Notes: a model not told the origin generated them from the sequence alone. 64,000 bases of DNA from Kitasatospora azatica KCTC 9699 (GCF_000744785.1 NZ_JQMO01000003.1:2728001-2792000); one strand, 5' to 3'. Shown: positions 19,670 to 28,342, numbered from the stretch's first letter. Made by a program: numbers and translations.

Positions 19670-19703
19670 GCGGCGGCCCGTTCGGGGGGTAGCGGGCCGC
19701 CGC
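19670..19703 (-). terminator. Hairpin between quinone reductase gene and MFS exporter
   Basis: An 11-bp perfect stem (19670-19680 with 19693-19703) with a 12-base loop lies after the stop of the gene at 19760 and before the MFS start. It can terminate or attenuate transcription into the exporter-glycosyltransferase genes. Confidence 0.6.
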
Positions 19704-19759
19704 GGTCTGTGGCCGGTCCGGCGGGGTCGGCCGGGCCGGGCCCGAGGGGTGGCGGAGCG

Positions 19760-20737
19760 TCAGGGGATCAGGACGATGCGCCCGAGCTGCTGCCGGGCCT
19801 CCATCACCTCGTGGGCCTTGGCGGCCTCCTCCAGCGGCAGCCGCACGTGCACCGCCGGCTGCACCTTTCCGCTCAGCACCAGTTCGTTGACCTCGCTGAT
19901 GAGGTCCTCGTAGGAGTCGGTCACCCGCTCGACCACGCCCATCGAGAAGTGCGTGACCCACTTCCCGGCCAGGTCCTCCAGGTCGATCTTGGGCAGGTCC
20001 AGGCCGCCGCCGGCCGAGCCGTAGAAGACCAGCCGGCCGAACGGCTTGAGCAGGTTGATGCTCTTCGGCGTGATGTCCGCGCCGACGCTGTCCAGCACGA
20101 TGTCGACGCCCGCGCCGCCGGTGGCCTCGCGGACCTTCTCCTCCCAGCCGTCCAGGCTGTAGTCCACCACCACGTCCGCGCCCAGCTCCTTGACGAAGGC
20201 GAGCTTCTCCGGGGACTTGGCGGTGGCGATCACGGTGCCGGCGCCCAGCGCCTTGACCATCTGCACGACCAGGTGGCCGATCGAGCCGGCGGCGGCGTGC
20301 ACCAGGACCGTCTCGCCCGGCTTGAGGGCGGCGGCCTTGATGACCTTCAGGCCGACGTGGCCGGGCGAGCTGAGCATGGTGGCCTGGGCGGCGTCGATCT
20401 CGGCCGGGATGCGCACCAGGTCCTTGACCCGGGCCAGGCTGTACTCGGCGAAGGCGTCCTTGAAGATGATGCTGGCGACCCGGTCGCCGACCTCGAAGCC
20501 GGTCACGCCGGGGCCCAGCGCGTCGATGGTGCCGACCGCGTCGCCGCCGGGGCAGGCGGGCAGCGGGAGCCGGTCGCCGTAGTAGAAGTTGCCCGAACGC
20601 TCCTGGATCCCGGCGAAGTTGACGCCGATCGCCTCGGCCCGGAGCCGGACCATCCCGGGGCCGGGCTCCGGCTTCTCGATCTCGTCGACCTGCAGGACCT
20701 CCGGGGTGCCGTGCTGGTGATAGCGGACGATGCGCAT
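19760..20737 (-). CDS. NADPH:quinone oxidoreductase, MDR superfamily (zinc-free type)
   Basis: A 325-residue medium-chain dehydrogenase/reductase of the quinone reductase branch. The N-terminal half has GVNFAGIQERSG and the Rossmann half begins VLVHAAAGSIGHLVVQ. The zinc-binding Cys/His set of alcohol dehydrogenases is absent. It probably reduces a quinone or enone of the polyketide or removes toxic quinones. The ATG at 20737 has a GAAAGAGAG sequence upstream. A SARP-type repeat lies 106 bases upstream, so it is likely part of the pathway regulon. Confidence 0.85.
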   Translation of the reverse strand: MRIVRYHQHGTPEVLQVDEIEKPEPGPGMVRLRAEAIGVNFAGIQERSGNFYYGDRLPLPACPGGDAVGTIDALGPGVTGFEVGDRVASIIFKDAFAEYSLARVKDLVRIPAEIDAAQATMLSSPGHVGLKVIKAAALKPGETVLVHAAAGSIGHLVVQMVKALGAGTVIATAKSPEKLAFVKELGADVVVDYSLDGWEEKVREATGGAGVDIVLDSVGADITPKSINLLKPFGRLVFYGSAGGGLDLPKIDLEDLAGKWVTHFSMGVVERVTDSYEDLISEVNELVLSGKVQPAVHVRLPLEEAAKAHEVMEARQQLGRIVLIP

Positions 20738-20842
20738 GCGACTCTCTTTCTCTCGCTCCCAGGCCGCGCCGATCGGCGCCGGCACCGCGGCAGTGGTGTG
20801 CGGCCAGCCTGCGGGGGACCGCTCAGGGCGCCACCGAGCCGC

Positions 20843-20860
20843 GGTGGAGGACCGGTGGAG
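20843..20860 (-). promoter_or_regulatory. Candidate SARP box upstream of quinone oxidoreductase
   Basis: Two identical heptamers GGTGGAG separated by GACC (plus strand) give an exact 11-bp repeat. On the minus strand it reads CTCCACC-GGTC-CTCCACC toward the gene starting at 20737. Confidence 0.6.
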
Positions 20861-20864
20861 CGCC

Positions 20865-21752
20865 TCAGGCCGTGCTGTCCGCCGTCAGACCGGCGAACAG
20901 GTCGTCCTCGGGCAGCGCCGTCTCGACCGCCGAGCTGACCAGGTGGTAGTCCTCGGTGGGCCAGGCCTGCTGCTCGATCTCCAGCGGGCAGGACCGCTCC
21001 GGACCGTTCGGGTCCACCTGGGTCTCGTGGGCGAGCAGGGCCGCCAGCCGGGTCGGGAAGTACTGCGCGCACCGGACCCGGGTGGTGATCTCCCAGCTGA
21101 GCAGCCCGGCCGCGGCCAGCTCCTCGGCGACCGCGCCGTGCGGCGACTCCAGCCCGGCGGCCGTCATCGCCTCGTACAGCGCCTGGAAGTACTCCTTGCT
21201 GAAGGCGCAGGTGTAGTAGAGCTTCAGCGGGCGCCAGGGCGGACCGGCCTGCGGGTAGCGGTCCGGGTCGCCGGCCGCCTCGAAGGCGGCCACCGAGACC
21301 TGGTGGGTCTTGATGTGGTCCGGATGCGGGTAGCCGCCGTTCTCGTCGTAGGTCACCACGACGTGCGGGCGGAACTCGCGGATCGCGCGCACCAGCGGCT
21401 CGGTGGCGCTCTCCAGCGGCTCGAGGGCGAAGCAGCCCTCGGGCAGCGGCTCGCCGCCCTGCGGCAGTCCGGAGTCCACGAAGCCGAGGAAGCGCTGGTC
21501 CACGCCGAGGATCTCGCGGGCCCGGTCCATCTCCCGGCGGCGCAGGTTGGGCAGGTCGGCCCAGACCTCGGGGCGGTCCAGGGCCGGGTTGAGCACCGAG
21601 CCGCGCTCGCCGCCGGTCATCGTGCAGACCAGCACCTCGGCGCCCTCGGCGACGTACTTCGCCATGGTCGCCGCACCCTTGCTGGACTCGTCGTCGGGGT
21701 GGGCGTGGACGCTCATCAGGCGCACGCCGGCGCGGGCGGTGGTGGTCTTCAT
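20865..21752 (-). CDS. mca: Mycothiol S-conjugate amidase (Mca), PIG-L family
   Basis: A 295-residue zinc amidase. The PIG-L metal motif VHAHPDDESSK is near the N-terminus, and the HPDH motif follows in GGYPHPDHIKTH. Length and the VEPNG-like C-terminal region fit Mca rather than MshB. It cleaves mycothiol adducts of electrophiles to mercapturates for export. Streptomycetes have a housekeeping mca, so a copy between an exporter and a quinone reductase in this cluster suggests self-protection against an electrophilic product or intermediate. It follows the MFS gene at 21782 by 29 bases in the same operon. Confidence 0.88.
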   Translation of the reverse strand: MKTTTARAGVRLMSVHAHPDDESSKGAATMAKYVAEGAEVLVCTMTGGERGSVLNPALDRPEVWADLPNLRRREMDRAREILGVDQRFLGFVDSGLPQGGEPLPEGCFALEPLESATEPLVRAIREFRPHVVVTYDENGGYPHPDHIKTHQVSVAAFEAAGDPDRYPQAGPPWRPLKLYYTCAFSKEYFQALYEAMTAAGLESPHGAVAEELAAAGLLSWEITTRVRCAQYFPTRLAALLAHETQVDPNGPERSCPLEIEQQAWPTEDYHLVSSAVETALPEDDLFAGLTADSTA

Positions 21753-21781
21753 CCGGGGTCTCCTTCGGGGCTGGGGGGAGG

Positions 21782-23230
21782 TCAGTTCTTGGACCGGCCG
21801 GACACTGGGGCCCGGCGCGGGTAGCAGGCGGCGGGCAGCAGGGTGAGCGCGCCGAAGGCCAGCGCCCACCGGAAGGTGTGCGCGAAGGCGGTCTGCGGGC
21901 CCGCGCCGCTCGCGGCGGCCGAGGAGAGCGCCTGCTGCAGGACGACGGCGAGCAGGGCGGTGCCGATCGAGCCGCCGATCCGGTTGAGCACGGTGCGGGC
22001 GCTGGTGGCGGCCGCGGCCTGGCTGCGGTCGACCGAGGTGTAGGTGGCGGCGACGTTCGGCGGCACCACGGCGCCGAGGCCGACCCCGCGCAGGAAGAGG
22101 GCGGCGATGAGCAGCGGCAGCGCGGGCGGGGTCGAGGAGAGCACGAAGGGGAGGGTCCCCAGCAGGGTGAGCCCGATGCCCGCCAGCACCACCGAGCGCG
22201 GACCGTGCCGGTCGGTGAGCCGACCCGCCAGCGGGGTGATCACCGCTGTGCCGAGCGCCTGCGGGGCCAGCAGCAGGCCGGCGTGGAACGCGTCCATCCC
22301 CTCCACCAGCGTGAAGTAGAGCGGCAGCAGCAGCATCGAGGAGTAGAGCGCGGCGCCGAGCAGGAAGGTGTTGGCGCCCGCCAGCGCGAAGCCGCGCCCG
22401 GCGAAGAGCCGCAGGTCGAGCAGGGGGGTGCGCTCGGTGCGCAGCGCGTGCACCGCGTAGGCCGCCAGCAGGACCACCCCGGCGGCCAGCACGGCGGCCC
22501 GCGACCCGTCGATCCCGCCCGCCCGAGGGTCCGTCAGCCCGTAGACCAGGGCGGCCAGGCCGGTCGGCAGGAGCAGCAGGCCGCGGCGGTCCGGCTTCAG
22601 CGTGCGGTCGCGCTCGCCGCTGTCCGCCGGTACCACCCGCAGGGCCAGCACCAGGGCGGCGAGTCCGATCGGGACGTTCACCAGGAAGAGCCACCGCCAG
22701 TGCGCCCAGCGGGTGATGATCCCGCCGACCACCGGCCCGAGGATCGGGGCCAGTGAGACCGGCACGGTGATCAGCCCGACCAGCCGCCCGATCCGCCGCG
22801 GACCGGCGTGCCGGGCGACCAGGGCCTGGCCGATCGGCTGCATCAGGCCGCCGCCGACGCCCTGCAGCAGGCGGAAGGCGATCAGCGTGCCGGCCGAGGG
22901 GGCCAGCCCGCTCAGGGCGGAGGCGGCGACGAAGAGCGCGACCGAGGCGAGCCAGGTCCGTCGGCCGCCGAAGCGGTCGACGAGCCAGCCGGAGAGCGGC
23001 GCGGTCAGCGCGACGGCCAGCAGGTAGCCGGTGCCCACCCACTGCACGGCGCTCAGCGAGACGTGCAAGTCCGTGGCGATCGGCCCGATGCCGACGTTCA
23101 CGATCGTGGTGTCGAGCTGGGCCAGTACCGCGCCGAGGACCAGCACGCTGCCGAGCTTGACCAGGGCGGGGTCGAGGGGCTCCACGGCCTCGGCCGGGGT
23201 GGTGCGGGCGGTGGCGGTCTGCAGCTTCAA
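21782..23230 (-). CDS. MFS exporter, DHA2 family, divergent from TetR repressor
   Basis: A 482-residue, probably 14-helix exporter with QLDTTIVNVG in helix 1 and GTGYLLAVALTAPLSGWLVDRFGGRR following. I chose TTG 23230, which has GGAG 6 bases upstream; a longer GTG start at 23281 would lie inside the operator palindrome. It is paralogous to the exporter at 18231. It is divergent from a tetR gene with a strong inverted repeat between them and is followed by mca, so it looks like an inducible efflux/detoxification unit. Confidence 0.9.
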   Translation of the reverse strand: MKLQTATARTTPAEAVEPLDPALVKLGSVLVLGAVLAQLDTTIVNVGIGPIATDLHVSLSAVQWVGTGYLLAVALTAPLSGWLVDRFGGRRTWLASVALFVAASALSGLAPSAGTLIAFRLLQGVGGGLMQPIGQALVARHAGPRRIGRLVGLITVPVSLAPILGPVVGGIITRWAHWRWLFLVNVPIGLAALVLALRVVPADSGERDRTLKPDRRGLLLLPTGLAALVYGLTDPRAGGIDGSRAAVLAAGVVLLAAYAVHALRTERTPLLDLRLFAGRGFALAGANTFLLGAALYSSMLLLPLYFTLVEGMDAFHAGLLLAPQALGTAVITPLAGRLTDRHGPRSVVLAGIGLTLLGTLPFVLSSTPPALPLLIAALFLRGVGLGAVVPPNVAATYTSVDRSQAAAATSARTVLNRIGGSIGTALLAVVLQQALSSAAASGAGPQTAFAHTFRWALAFGALTLLPAACYPRRAPVSGRSKN

Positions 23231-23268
23231 GTGGTCTCCGAGGGCTGGGCGAGCGGGCAGTGATGAGA

Positions 23269-23317
23269 TTAGGTCGGGCACACTTTTATGTCAAGCATAA
23301 AAGTTGGTCCGACCTAA
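23269..23317. promoter_or_regulatory. Nested palindromic operator between exporter and tetR
   Basis: The outer arms TTAGGTCGG (23269-23277) and CCGACCTAA (23309-23317) are perfect inverses. The inner arms ACTTTTATG (23282-23290) and CATAAAAGT (23296-23304) are also perfect inverses around a 5-base centre. The spacing is symmetrical (4 bases each side). It is the natural TetR binding site. Confidence 0.85.
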
Positions 23318-23324
23318 AAGGTGC

Positions 23325-23330
23325 TAGGAT
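23325..23330 (+). promoter_or_regulatory. Candidate -10 element (TAGGAT) of tetR
   Basis: TAGGAT lies 22 bases before the chosen tetR start and directly beside the operator palindrome, so a bound repressor would cover it. Confidence 0.5.
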
Positions 23331-23352
23331 GAGCCCGACCAAGGGAGCCGTG

Positions 23353-23970
23353 ATGAGCCTCAGAGAGCGCAAGAAGCAGCAGACCAGGGAGCGTCTGGCG
23401 CATGCCGCCACACTGCTCTTCATCGAGCGCGGCTTCGAGGACGTGACCATCGCGGAGGTCGCCGAGGCGGCAGGCGTCTCCAAGATGACGGTCACCAACT
23501 ACTTCCCGCTCAAGGAGGACCTGGTCTTCGACTTCGGCGAGGAGATGGTCGACAGCCTGGCCCGGGTGGTGCGCGAACGCCGGCCCGGCGAGTCGGCGCT
23601 GGCCGCGCTGCACCGCGCCTACCTCGAGGCGCTCGAGGCCGGCCTCCCGTTCAGCGGTCACAGCTCTCCCGGTTTCGCCCGACTGGTGCACGGCAGCCCC
23701 CGCCTGCGCGCGCGCGAACGCGTCATCGAGGAGCAGGGCGAGGCGGCCCTGGCGCTCGCCCTCGCCGAGCAGACCGGCGCCGCCGCCGACGATCTCCTGC
23801 CGCACTTGAGCGCCGCTCAACTCGCGGCCGTCCACCGCGTGCTGCACGCCCGGGTCCGCTCGCTGATCCGGGCCGGCGCACCGCAGCACGAGGTGCGGGA
23901 CCGGGCCGCCGCCGAGGCGGACGCCGCCTTCGCCCGGCTGGCGCCGGCGCTCGGCGACTACTGCGCCTGA
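23353..23970 (+). CDS. TetR-family transcriptional repressor
   Basis: A 205-residue regulator. The N-terminal helix-turn-helix domain starts MSLRERKKQQTRERLAHAA and includes FEDVTIAEVAEAAGVSKMTVTNYFP (about residues 28-52), the classical TetR recognition segment. The C-terminal ligand domain is not assignable. The ATG at 23353 is preferred over ATG 23329 because AAGGGAG lies at 23341-23347. Divergence from an MFS exporter across a 49-base palindrome indicates autoregulation and control of efflux, probably induced by the product or an intermediate. Confidence 0.92.
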   Translation: MSLRERKKQQTRERLAHAATLLFIERGFEDVTIAEVAEAAGVSKMTVTNYFPLKEDLVFDFGEEMVDSLARVVRERRPGESALAALHRAYLEALEAGLPFSGHSSPGFARLVHGSPRLRARERVIEEQGEAALALALAEQTGAAADDLLPHLSAAQLAAVHRVLHARVRSLIRAGAPQHEVRDRAAAEADAAFARLAPALGDYCA

Positions 23971-23983
23971 CGGTCCCCCACCC

Positions 23984-24001
23984 CTCCAGCGGCAGTCCAC
24001 C
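23984..24001 (+). promoter_or_regulatory. Candidate SARP box upstream of hemerythrin-like gene
   Basis: CTCCAGC-GGCA-GTCCACC on the plus strand: two (C/G)TC(C/G)A heptamers at 11-bp period, ending 88 bases before the start codon and facing it. Confidence 0.55.
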
Positions 24002-24088
24002 GCCCATTGCCACCGTGCGCACCGAGACAGCATTCAAGGGCGCGCGGCGGGTGCCGGGCGGCCCGGACGGTACAACGGAAGGAGGAGG

Positions 24089-24799
24089 GTGTTGACCGCC
24101 AACAACCTGACCGGATTCGACATCACCCACGACCTGATCCGGCGGGTGATCCCGGAACTCGGCCGGCGGCTGCGCAACGGCGCGGCGGCCGGGAGCCTCG
24201 ACGCGGCCGCGGTGCGGCGACTGACCAGCTGGTGGGAGATGTTCACCAGGATCCTCGACGGCCACCACACCAGCGAGGACACCCACGTCTGGCCGACCGT
24301 CCTGGCGGCCGAGCCCGGCCTGGACGCCGTCGCCGCAGTGCTGGAGGAGCAGCACACCGCGCTCGACGAGCACCTGGCCGGCATCGCCGAGGGCCTGGCA
24401 CAGCTCCAGGACGGCGGCGACGAGCCGGAGTTGACGCTGACCGGCCTGCTGGCCAGGATCGCCGACTTCGACGCGATGATGTACGACCACCTCGCCCTCG
24501 AGGAGCGGGCGATGGTGCCCGTGCTGCGCGACAAGGTGACCGCCGAGGCCTACGGGCAGATGCTCGCCGGCCTGGCCGGCGGCCACGACCCGGCCGACTT
24601 CGCGCCGACCATGCCGCTGCTGCTGGAGCAGGCCGCCCCGCAGGCCCGGGAGTTCATGCTCGGCAACATGCCGGCCGCCCTGCGCTCCCGCTACGACCTC
24701 GAATGGGAGCCCCAGTACCGGGCGTTGGTGGCCTCGCTGCCGCCCGCGACCGGGACGGCCGGGACGGCGAGCACGATCGAAGCGGTGGTGACGGCATGA
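24089..24799 (+). CDS. Hemerythrin-domain (HHE cation-binding) protein
   Basis: A 236-residue protein with hemerythrin-type His/Glu spacing: an N-terminal ITHDLIRR, then DGHHTSEDTHVWP, EEQHTALDEHL and DHLALEERAMVPVL. These could hold a di-iron centre in a four-helix bundle. Starts at GTG 24089 or TTG 24092; AAGGAGG at 24079-24085 fits the TTG spacing better. Its stop overlaps the start of the next gene (ATGA). The role is unknown; oxygen or oxidant handling, or oxygenase chemistry on the polyketide, are possibilities. Confidence 0.82.
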   Translation: MLTANNLTGFDITHDLIRRVIPELGRRLRNGAAAGSLDAAAVRRLTSWWEMFTRILDGHHTSEDTHVWPTVLAAEPGLDAVAAVLEEQHTALDEHLAGIAEGLAQLQDGGDEPELTLTGLLARIADFDAMMYDHLALEERAMVPVLRDKVTAEAYGQMLAGLAGGHDPADFAPTMPLLLEQAAPQAREFMLGNMPAALRSRYDLEWEPQYRALVASLPPATGTAGTASTIEAVVTA

Positions 24800-25812
24800 A
24801 GATCCTGATCATCGGCGGCACGGTCTTCCTCGGCCAGGCCTTCGCGACCGAGGCGCTGGCCCGCGGCTGGGAGGTCACCACCTTCAACCGCGGGCGCTCC
24901 GCGGCCGACCTGCCCGGCGTGAGCGTGATCCGCGGCGACCGGGAGAGCGAGGCCGACCTGGCCCGGCTCGCCGAGGCCGGGCCCTGGGACGCGGTGGTGG
25001 ACGTCTGCGGCTACGCCCCCACGGTGGTGGGTGCCTCGGCCCGCGCGCTGAGCGGCCGGGCGGGCAGCTACCTGTACGTCTCCACGATCAACGCCGTCCA
25101 GGGCTGGCCGGCGCTGCCCGTCGACGAGTCGGCTCCCCTGCTGCCGGGCGCCGCGGACGCCGGCCCGGGGGACGGGGACTACGGCAGCCTCAAGGCCGGC
25201 TCCGAACGCGCGGTCGAGCAGCACTTCCAGGGCGATGTCCTGGTGCTGCGCCCGGGTGTGGTGGTCGGCCCGGGGGAGCGCCTGCAGCGCGTCCCGTGGT
25301 GGCTGCGCCGCGCCGAGCGCGGCGGCCCGATGCTCGTCGGCGGCGCCGCCGGGCGCACCATGCAGCTCATCGACGTTCGAGACCTGGCGATCTTCGGCCT
25401 GGACCGGCTCGCGGCGGGCGACCGCGGCGCCTACCTCACCGGCGGCGAGCCGGCCAACACCGACTGGGGCGCCTTCCTGGCGCAGTGTGCGGAGTTGACC
25501 GGAGGGACGGCCGAGCCGGTCTTCGTGACGGACGAGTTCCTGCTGCAGAACGGGGTGCAGCCGCTGCTGGGCCTGCCGCTCTGGGTGCCGCAGGTGCCGC
25601 CGCTGGCGGCGGTGTGGGACTTCTCCGCCACCAAGGCGCTGGCGGCGGGCCTGCGCTGCCGCCCGGTGGCGCAGACCGTGCGGGACACCTGGGACTGGCT
25701 GAACCGCCCGGGCAGCGAGCAGGAGGCCTTCGGCCAGTACCGCGACTTCCCGGACCGCGGGCTGAGTGCGGAGCGGGAGCGCGAGCTGCTGGAGGCATGG
25801 GCGGCCCGGTAG
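24796..25812 (+). CDS. NAD-dependent epimerase/dehydratase-like reductase (extended/atypical SDR)
   Basis: A 338-residue Rossmann protein with the N-terminal nucleotide motif ILIIGGTVFLGQAFA and a YGSLK Tyr-Lys pair in DYGSLKAGSER. Later segments LRPGVVVGPGERL and DVRDLAIF are typical of the NAD-epimerase superfamily. It is coupled to the hemerythrin-like gene by a four-base overlap. It could be a sugar or polyketide ketoreductase; the GGTVFLG-type N-terminus is found in many unassigned actinomycete reductases. Confidence 0.78.
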   Translation: MKILIIGGTVFLGQAFATEALARGWEVTTFNRGRSAADLPGVSVIRGDRESEADLARLAEAGPWDAVVDVCGYAPTVVGASARALSGRAGSYLYVSTINAVQGWPALPVDESAPLLPGAADAGPGDGDYGSLKAGSERAVEQHFQGDVLVLRPGVVVGPGERLQRVPWWLRRAERGGPMLVGGAAGRTMQLIDVRDLAIFGLDRLAAGDRGAYLTGGEPANTDWGAFLAQCAELTGGTAEPVFVTDEFLLQNGVQPLLGLPLWVPQVPPLAAVWDFSATKALAAGLRCRPVAQTVRDTWDWLNRPGSEQEAFGQYRDFPDRGLSAERERELLEAWAAR

Positions 25813-25827
25813 CAGCGGGGCCGACGG

Positions 25828-25868
25828 GGCCGGCGGCGGGACCTGGAGACCGGGTCCCGCCGCCGGCC
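25828..25868. terminator. Bidirectional terminator between convergent genes
   Basis: A perfect 16-bp stem (25828-25843 with 25853-25868) and a 9-base loop lie between the ends of the reductase at 24796 (+) and the FAD monooxygenase at 25976 (-). Confidence 0.85.
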
Positions 25869-25975
25869 TTGTCGTCTCGCGGTCGTCTCCCGGTCGTCTC
25901 CCGGTCGCCCCGGGACGCCCACCCGCAGCAGTACGCCCCCGTCGGCGCGGCCGGCGGGGGCGTACTGACGGCTGA

Positions 25976-27520
25976 TCAGACAGCGAGGACCCGGCTGAGC
26001 GCGGTGCCGAGCCGCCCGGCCGCGTCCGCACCCCAGGTGACGGCGCGCCAGGCGATCACGCCGTCCGGGCGGACCAGCACCGCGCCGGCCGGGCCGACCC
26101 CGTGCGCCTGGGGCCAGGCGTCCGCACGGCCCAGGCGCACGACGGTGACCTCGCCCGCGGGCACCGGCCCGTCCGCCGGTGCCTGCGGGCCCAGCACGAG
26201 CGTGAAACCCGGCCCGTACAGATCCAGGCTGGGTACCTGGCGATCGGCCTGACCCAGCGTCAGGAACGGCGCGCGGGTGCCGGGCCGGCCCTGCTGCGGG
26301 CCGTCGTCGTCCACCACGGCGGCCGACTCGTACCGGTAGCCCAACCCCATCGCCAGCCGCTTCACCCGCTCGGCCACGTCCTCACCGTCCCCGCCCGCCC
26401 GCTGCTCCTGCAGCCGGGCGGAGAGCGCGCAGGTCAGCTCGGCCACCGGGCGGCGCTCCGCCTGGTAGCTGTCGAGCAGCGCCGCCCCGGCTCGTCCGGC
26501 CAGCACCGCCGCCAGCTTCCAGGCCAGGTTGTGCGCGTCCTGGATCCCGGTGTTCGCGCCCAGCCCGCCCGAGGGCGGCATCACGTGCACCGCGTCCCCG
26601 ACCAGCAGGATGCGGCCCTGCCGGTAGGACTCGGCGACCCAGGAGGCGAGTTCCCACGGGTGCACCAGGCGGCTGCTGCCCGGCACCGCCGGCAGCAGCC
26701 GCAGGTCCGGCACCGGTGCGCCGACCGCCTCGCGCACGGCGGCCGCGCACCGCTCGGGGGTGAAGTCCCGCTCGACGTCCTGCTGCTGCGGGTCGTACGG
26801 GAGCATCAGCACCCAGCGGTCCGCGCGGTCCAGGCGCGCCAGCAGCGTCCCCGGGACCGGCTGTGCGAGGTAGGCCAGGCCGACCGGCCGCCCGCGCAGC
26901 GCCTCGCCCAGGTCGGCCTCGAAGGCGATGTTGACCACCTGCGAGAGCCGCCGGCCGTGCGTGCCGATGCCCAACGCCCGGCGGGTCGGCGACTGGTGGC
27001 CGTCGGCGGCGATCAGGTAGCGCGCCCGGACGGTGTACCGCCGCCCGGTGCCGCGCTCCAGCACCTGCGCGGTGATCCCCTCGGTGTCCTGGCGCACCGC
27101 CGTGACCTCGGTGTGGAACCGCAGGTCGGCGCCCAGCTGCTCGGCCCGGGCGCGCACCAGCGGCTCGACCGTGCTCTGTTCGACCAGGGCCGGCGGGCAG
27201 GGGCTGACCCCCGCCACCGACTCGCCGGGCGGGCGGGTGCTGCGGTACTCCTCGGGGCCGGCCAGGGTCTGCGCCCGGACCACGTCGGTGGCCGCCAGGA
27301 AGACCGAGGGCGGCGCCGTACGCACCGGCTCCTCCAGGCCGTGGGCGCGGAAGAGCTCCATGGTGCGCGGGCTGAGCACCCGGGCCTTGGCCAGGAACGA
27401 GGTCCCCGGGTGGCGCTCCAGGACCAGCACCGGCACGCCCTGGGTGCGCAGGAACACCGCGGCCGACAGCCCGACGATGCCGCCGCCCGCGATGAGCACC
27501 GGGACGTTCTCCTCGGTCAT
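25976..27520 (-). CDS. FAD-dependent aromatic polyketide monooxygenase (PgaE/MtmOIV-like class)
   Basis: A 514-residue class A flavin monooxygenase. The FAD-binding GGGIVGLSAAVFL is at the N-terminus, the DG motif lies in YLIAADGHQSPTRR, and GDAVHVMPPSGGLGANTGIQDAHNLAWKLA is in the middle. The last 120 residues form a thioredoxin-like C-terminal domain, as in polyketide hydroxylases. It uses NAD(P)H and O2 to hydroxylate the aromatic core or to carry out Baeyer-Villiger-type steps. ATG 27520 has AAGGGAG. It is divergent from the PadR-like gene. Confidence 0.92.
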   Translation of the reverse strand: MTEENVPVLIAGGGIVGLSAAVFLRTQGVPVLVLERHPGTSFLAKARVLSPRTMELFRAHGLEEPVRTAPPSVFLAATDVVRAQTLAGPEEYRSTRPPGESVAGVSPCPPALVEQSTVEPLVRARAEQLGADLRFHTEVTAVRQDTEGITAQVLERGTGRRYTVRARYLIAADGHQSPTRRALGIGTHGRRLSQVVNIAFEADLGEALRGRPVGLAYLAQPVPGTLLARLDRADRWVLMLPYDPQQQDVERDFTPERCAAAVREAVGAPVPDLRLLPAVPGSSRLVHPWELASWVAESYRQGRILLVGDAVHVMPPSGGLGANTGIQDAHNLAWKLAAVLAGRAGAALLDSYQAERRPVAELTCALSARLQEQRAGGDGEDVAERVKRLAMGLGYRYESAAVVDDDGPQQGRPGTRAPFLTLGQADRQVPSLDLYGPGFTLVLGPQAPADGPVPAGEVTVVRLGRADAWPQAHGVGPAGAVLVRPDGVIAWRAVTWGADAAGRLGTALSRVLAV

Positions 27521-27597
27521 GAACTCCCTTTCGCCGTCGGGTTCCGGGGACCTGCGCCCCGGGCGGGGGCGAGTCTGAGCCGTCCCCGTCGGACGCC

Positions 27598-27615
27598 GCT
27601 CGAGCGCCGCCGGAC
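27598..27615 (-). promoter_or_regulatory. Candidate SARP box upstream of FAD monooxygenase (one mismatch)
   Basis: The minus strand reads GTCCGGC-GGCG-CTCGAGC, 11-bp period, with one departure from (C/G)TC(C/G)A. It ends 78 bases before the gene start and faces it. Confidence 0.4.
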
Positions 27616-27773
27616 CGCCGGCACCGCACCCGCACTCGCACCCTCCATCGCCTCCGCACCCTGCACCGCCGCCGCACCGTGCCCGGACTCCGCCGTCGCT
27701 CAGGGCGCCGCTGGCAGGGTCCCGTCCCCGGACGAGGGCCCGCCGGGGCCCCGACGAGAGGAGGAGCGGACGC

Positions 27774-28340
27774 ATGAGCACGACGACGCTGCTGGTGCTC
27801 GGCCTGCTGCTGGAGCGGCCGATGACCCCGAGCGAGCTGGCCACGACGCTCGCCGAGCGGGCCGCCGAGAGCCCGCTCGGCGGTGCGCTGCCGGCGCCGG
27901 GCGAGCCGGAACTCGCCGCGGTCGCCGCCGAACTGCGCAGCACCGGCCTGACGGACGGTCAGGGTGCACTCACCGACCGGGGCCGCGCCGAGTTCGAGCA
28001 CCGGGTCGGCGAGCTGCTGGCCACCCCCGCCGAGGAGCAGCCGGCCTTCTTCACCGCGGTCGGCTACCTCGGCGCCCTCGACCGGTCGGACGCCCTGGCC
28101 GGTCTGCGGCTGCGCTCCGAGCGGCTGCGCGAGCGCGCCGGGCAGTTGGCGGCCGCGCGGGCGGCGGGCACCGGGATCCCGCGGCTCTTCCTGATCGAGA
28201 CCGAGTACGCGCACCGGATGTGCCTGGCCGAGCTGGCCTGGGTGCAGGAGGTCCTCGGCGAGATCGGGGCGGGCACGCTGGCCTGGCCCCGGATCGAGGT
28301 CACCGAGCGGGGCTGGGAGTGGGGGCAGGAGCCGTCCTGA
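27774..28340 (+). CDS. PadR-like regulator
   Basis: A 188-residue protein starting MSTTTLLVLGLLLERPMTPSELATTLA, the usual opening of PadR winged-helix domains. A helical C-terminal half with IPRLFLIETEYAHRMCLAELAW is the typical PadR dimerisation segment. The recognition helix is degenerate (Ala/Glu/Pro-rich residues 30-50), so DNA binding is less sure. GGAGGAG lies before ATG 27774. It lies divergent to a flavin monooxygenase and just upstream of the SDR-MFS genes. Confidence 0.65.
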   Translation: MSTTTLLVLGLLLERPMTPSELATTLAERAAESPLGGALPAPGEPELAAVAAELRSTGLTDGQGALTDRGRAEFEHRVGELLATPAEEQPAFFTAVGYLGALDRSDALAGLRLRSERLRERAGQLAAARAAGTGIPRLFLIETEYAHRMCLAELAWVQEVLGEIGAGTLAWPRIEVTERGWEWGQEPS

Positions 28341-28342
28341 CG

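Noticed and set aside
17037..19913. A 958-codon plus-strand frame opposite the glycosyltransferase and MFS genes
   Set aside because: The translation lacks any recognisable domain and mirrors the third-position GC of real genes on the minus strand.
23260..23352. Longer tetR start sites at 23260 or 23329
   Set aside because: They would place coding sequence inside the operator and -10; ATG 23353 has the ribosome binding site and the family N-terminus.
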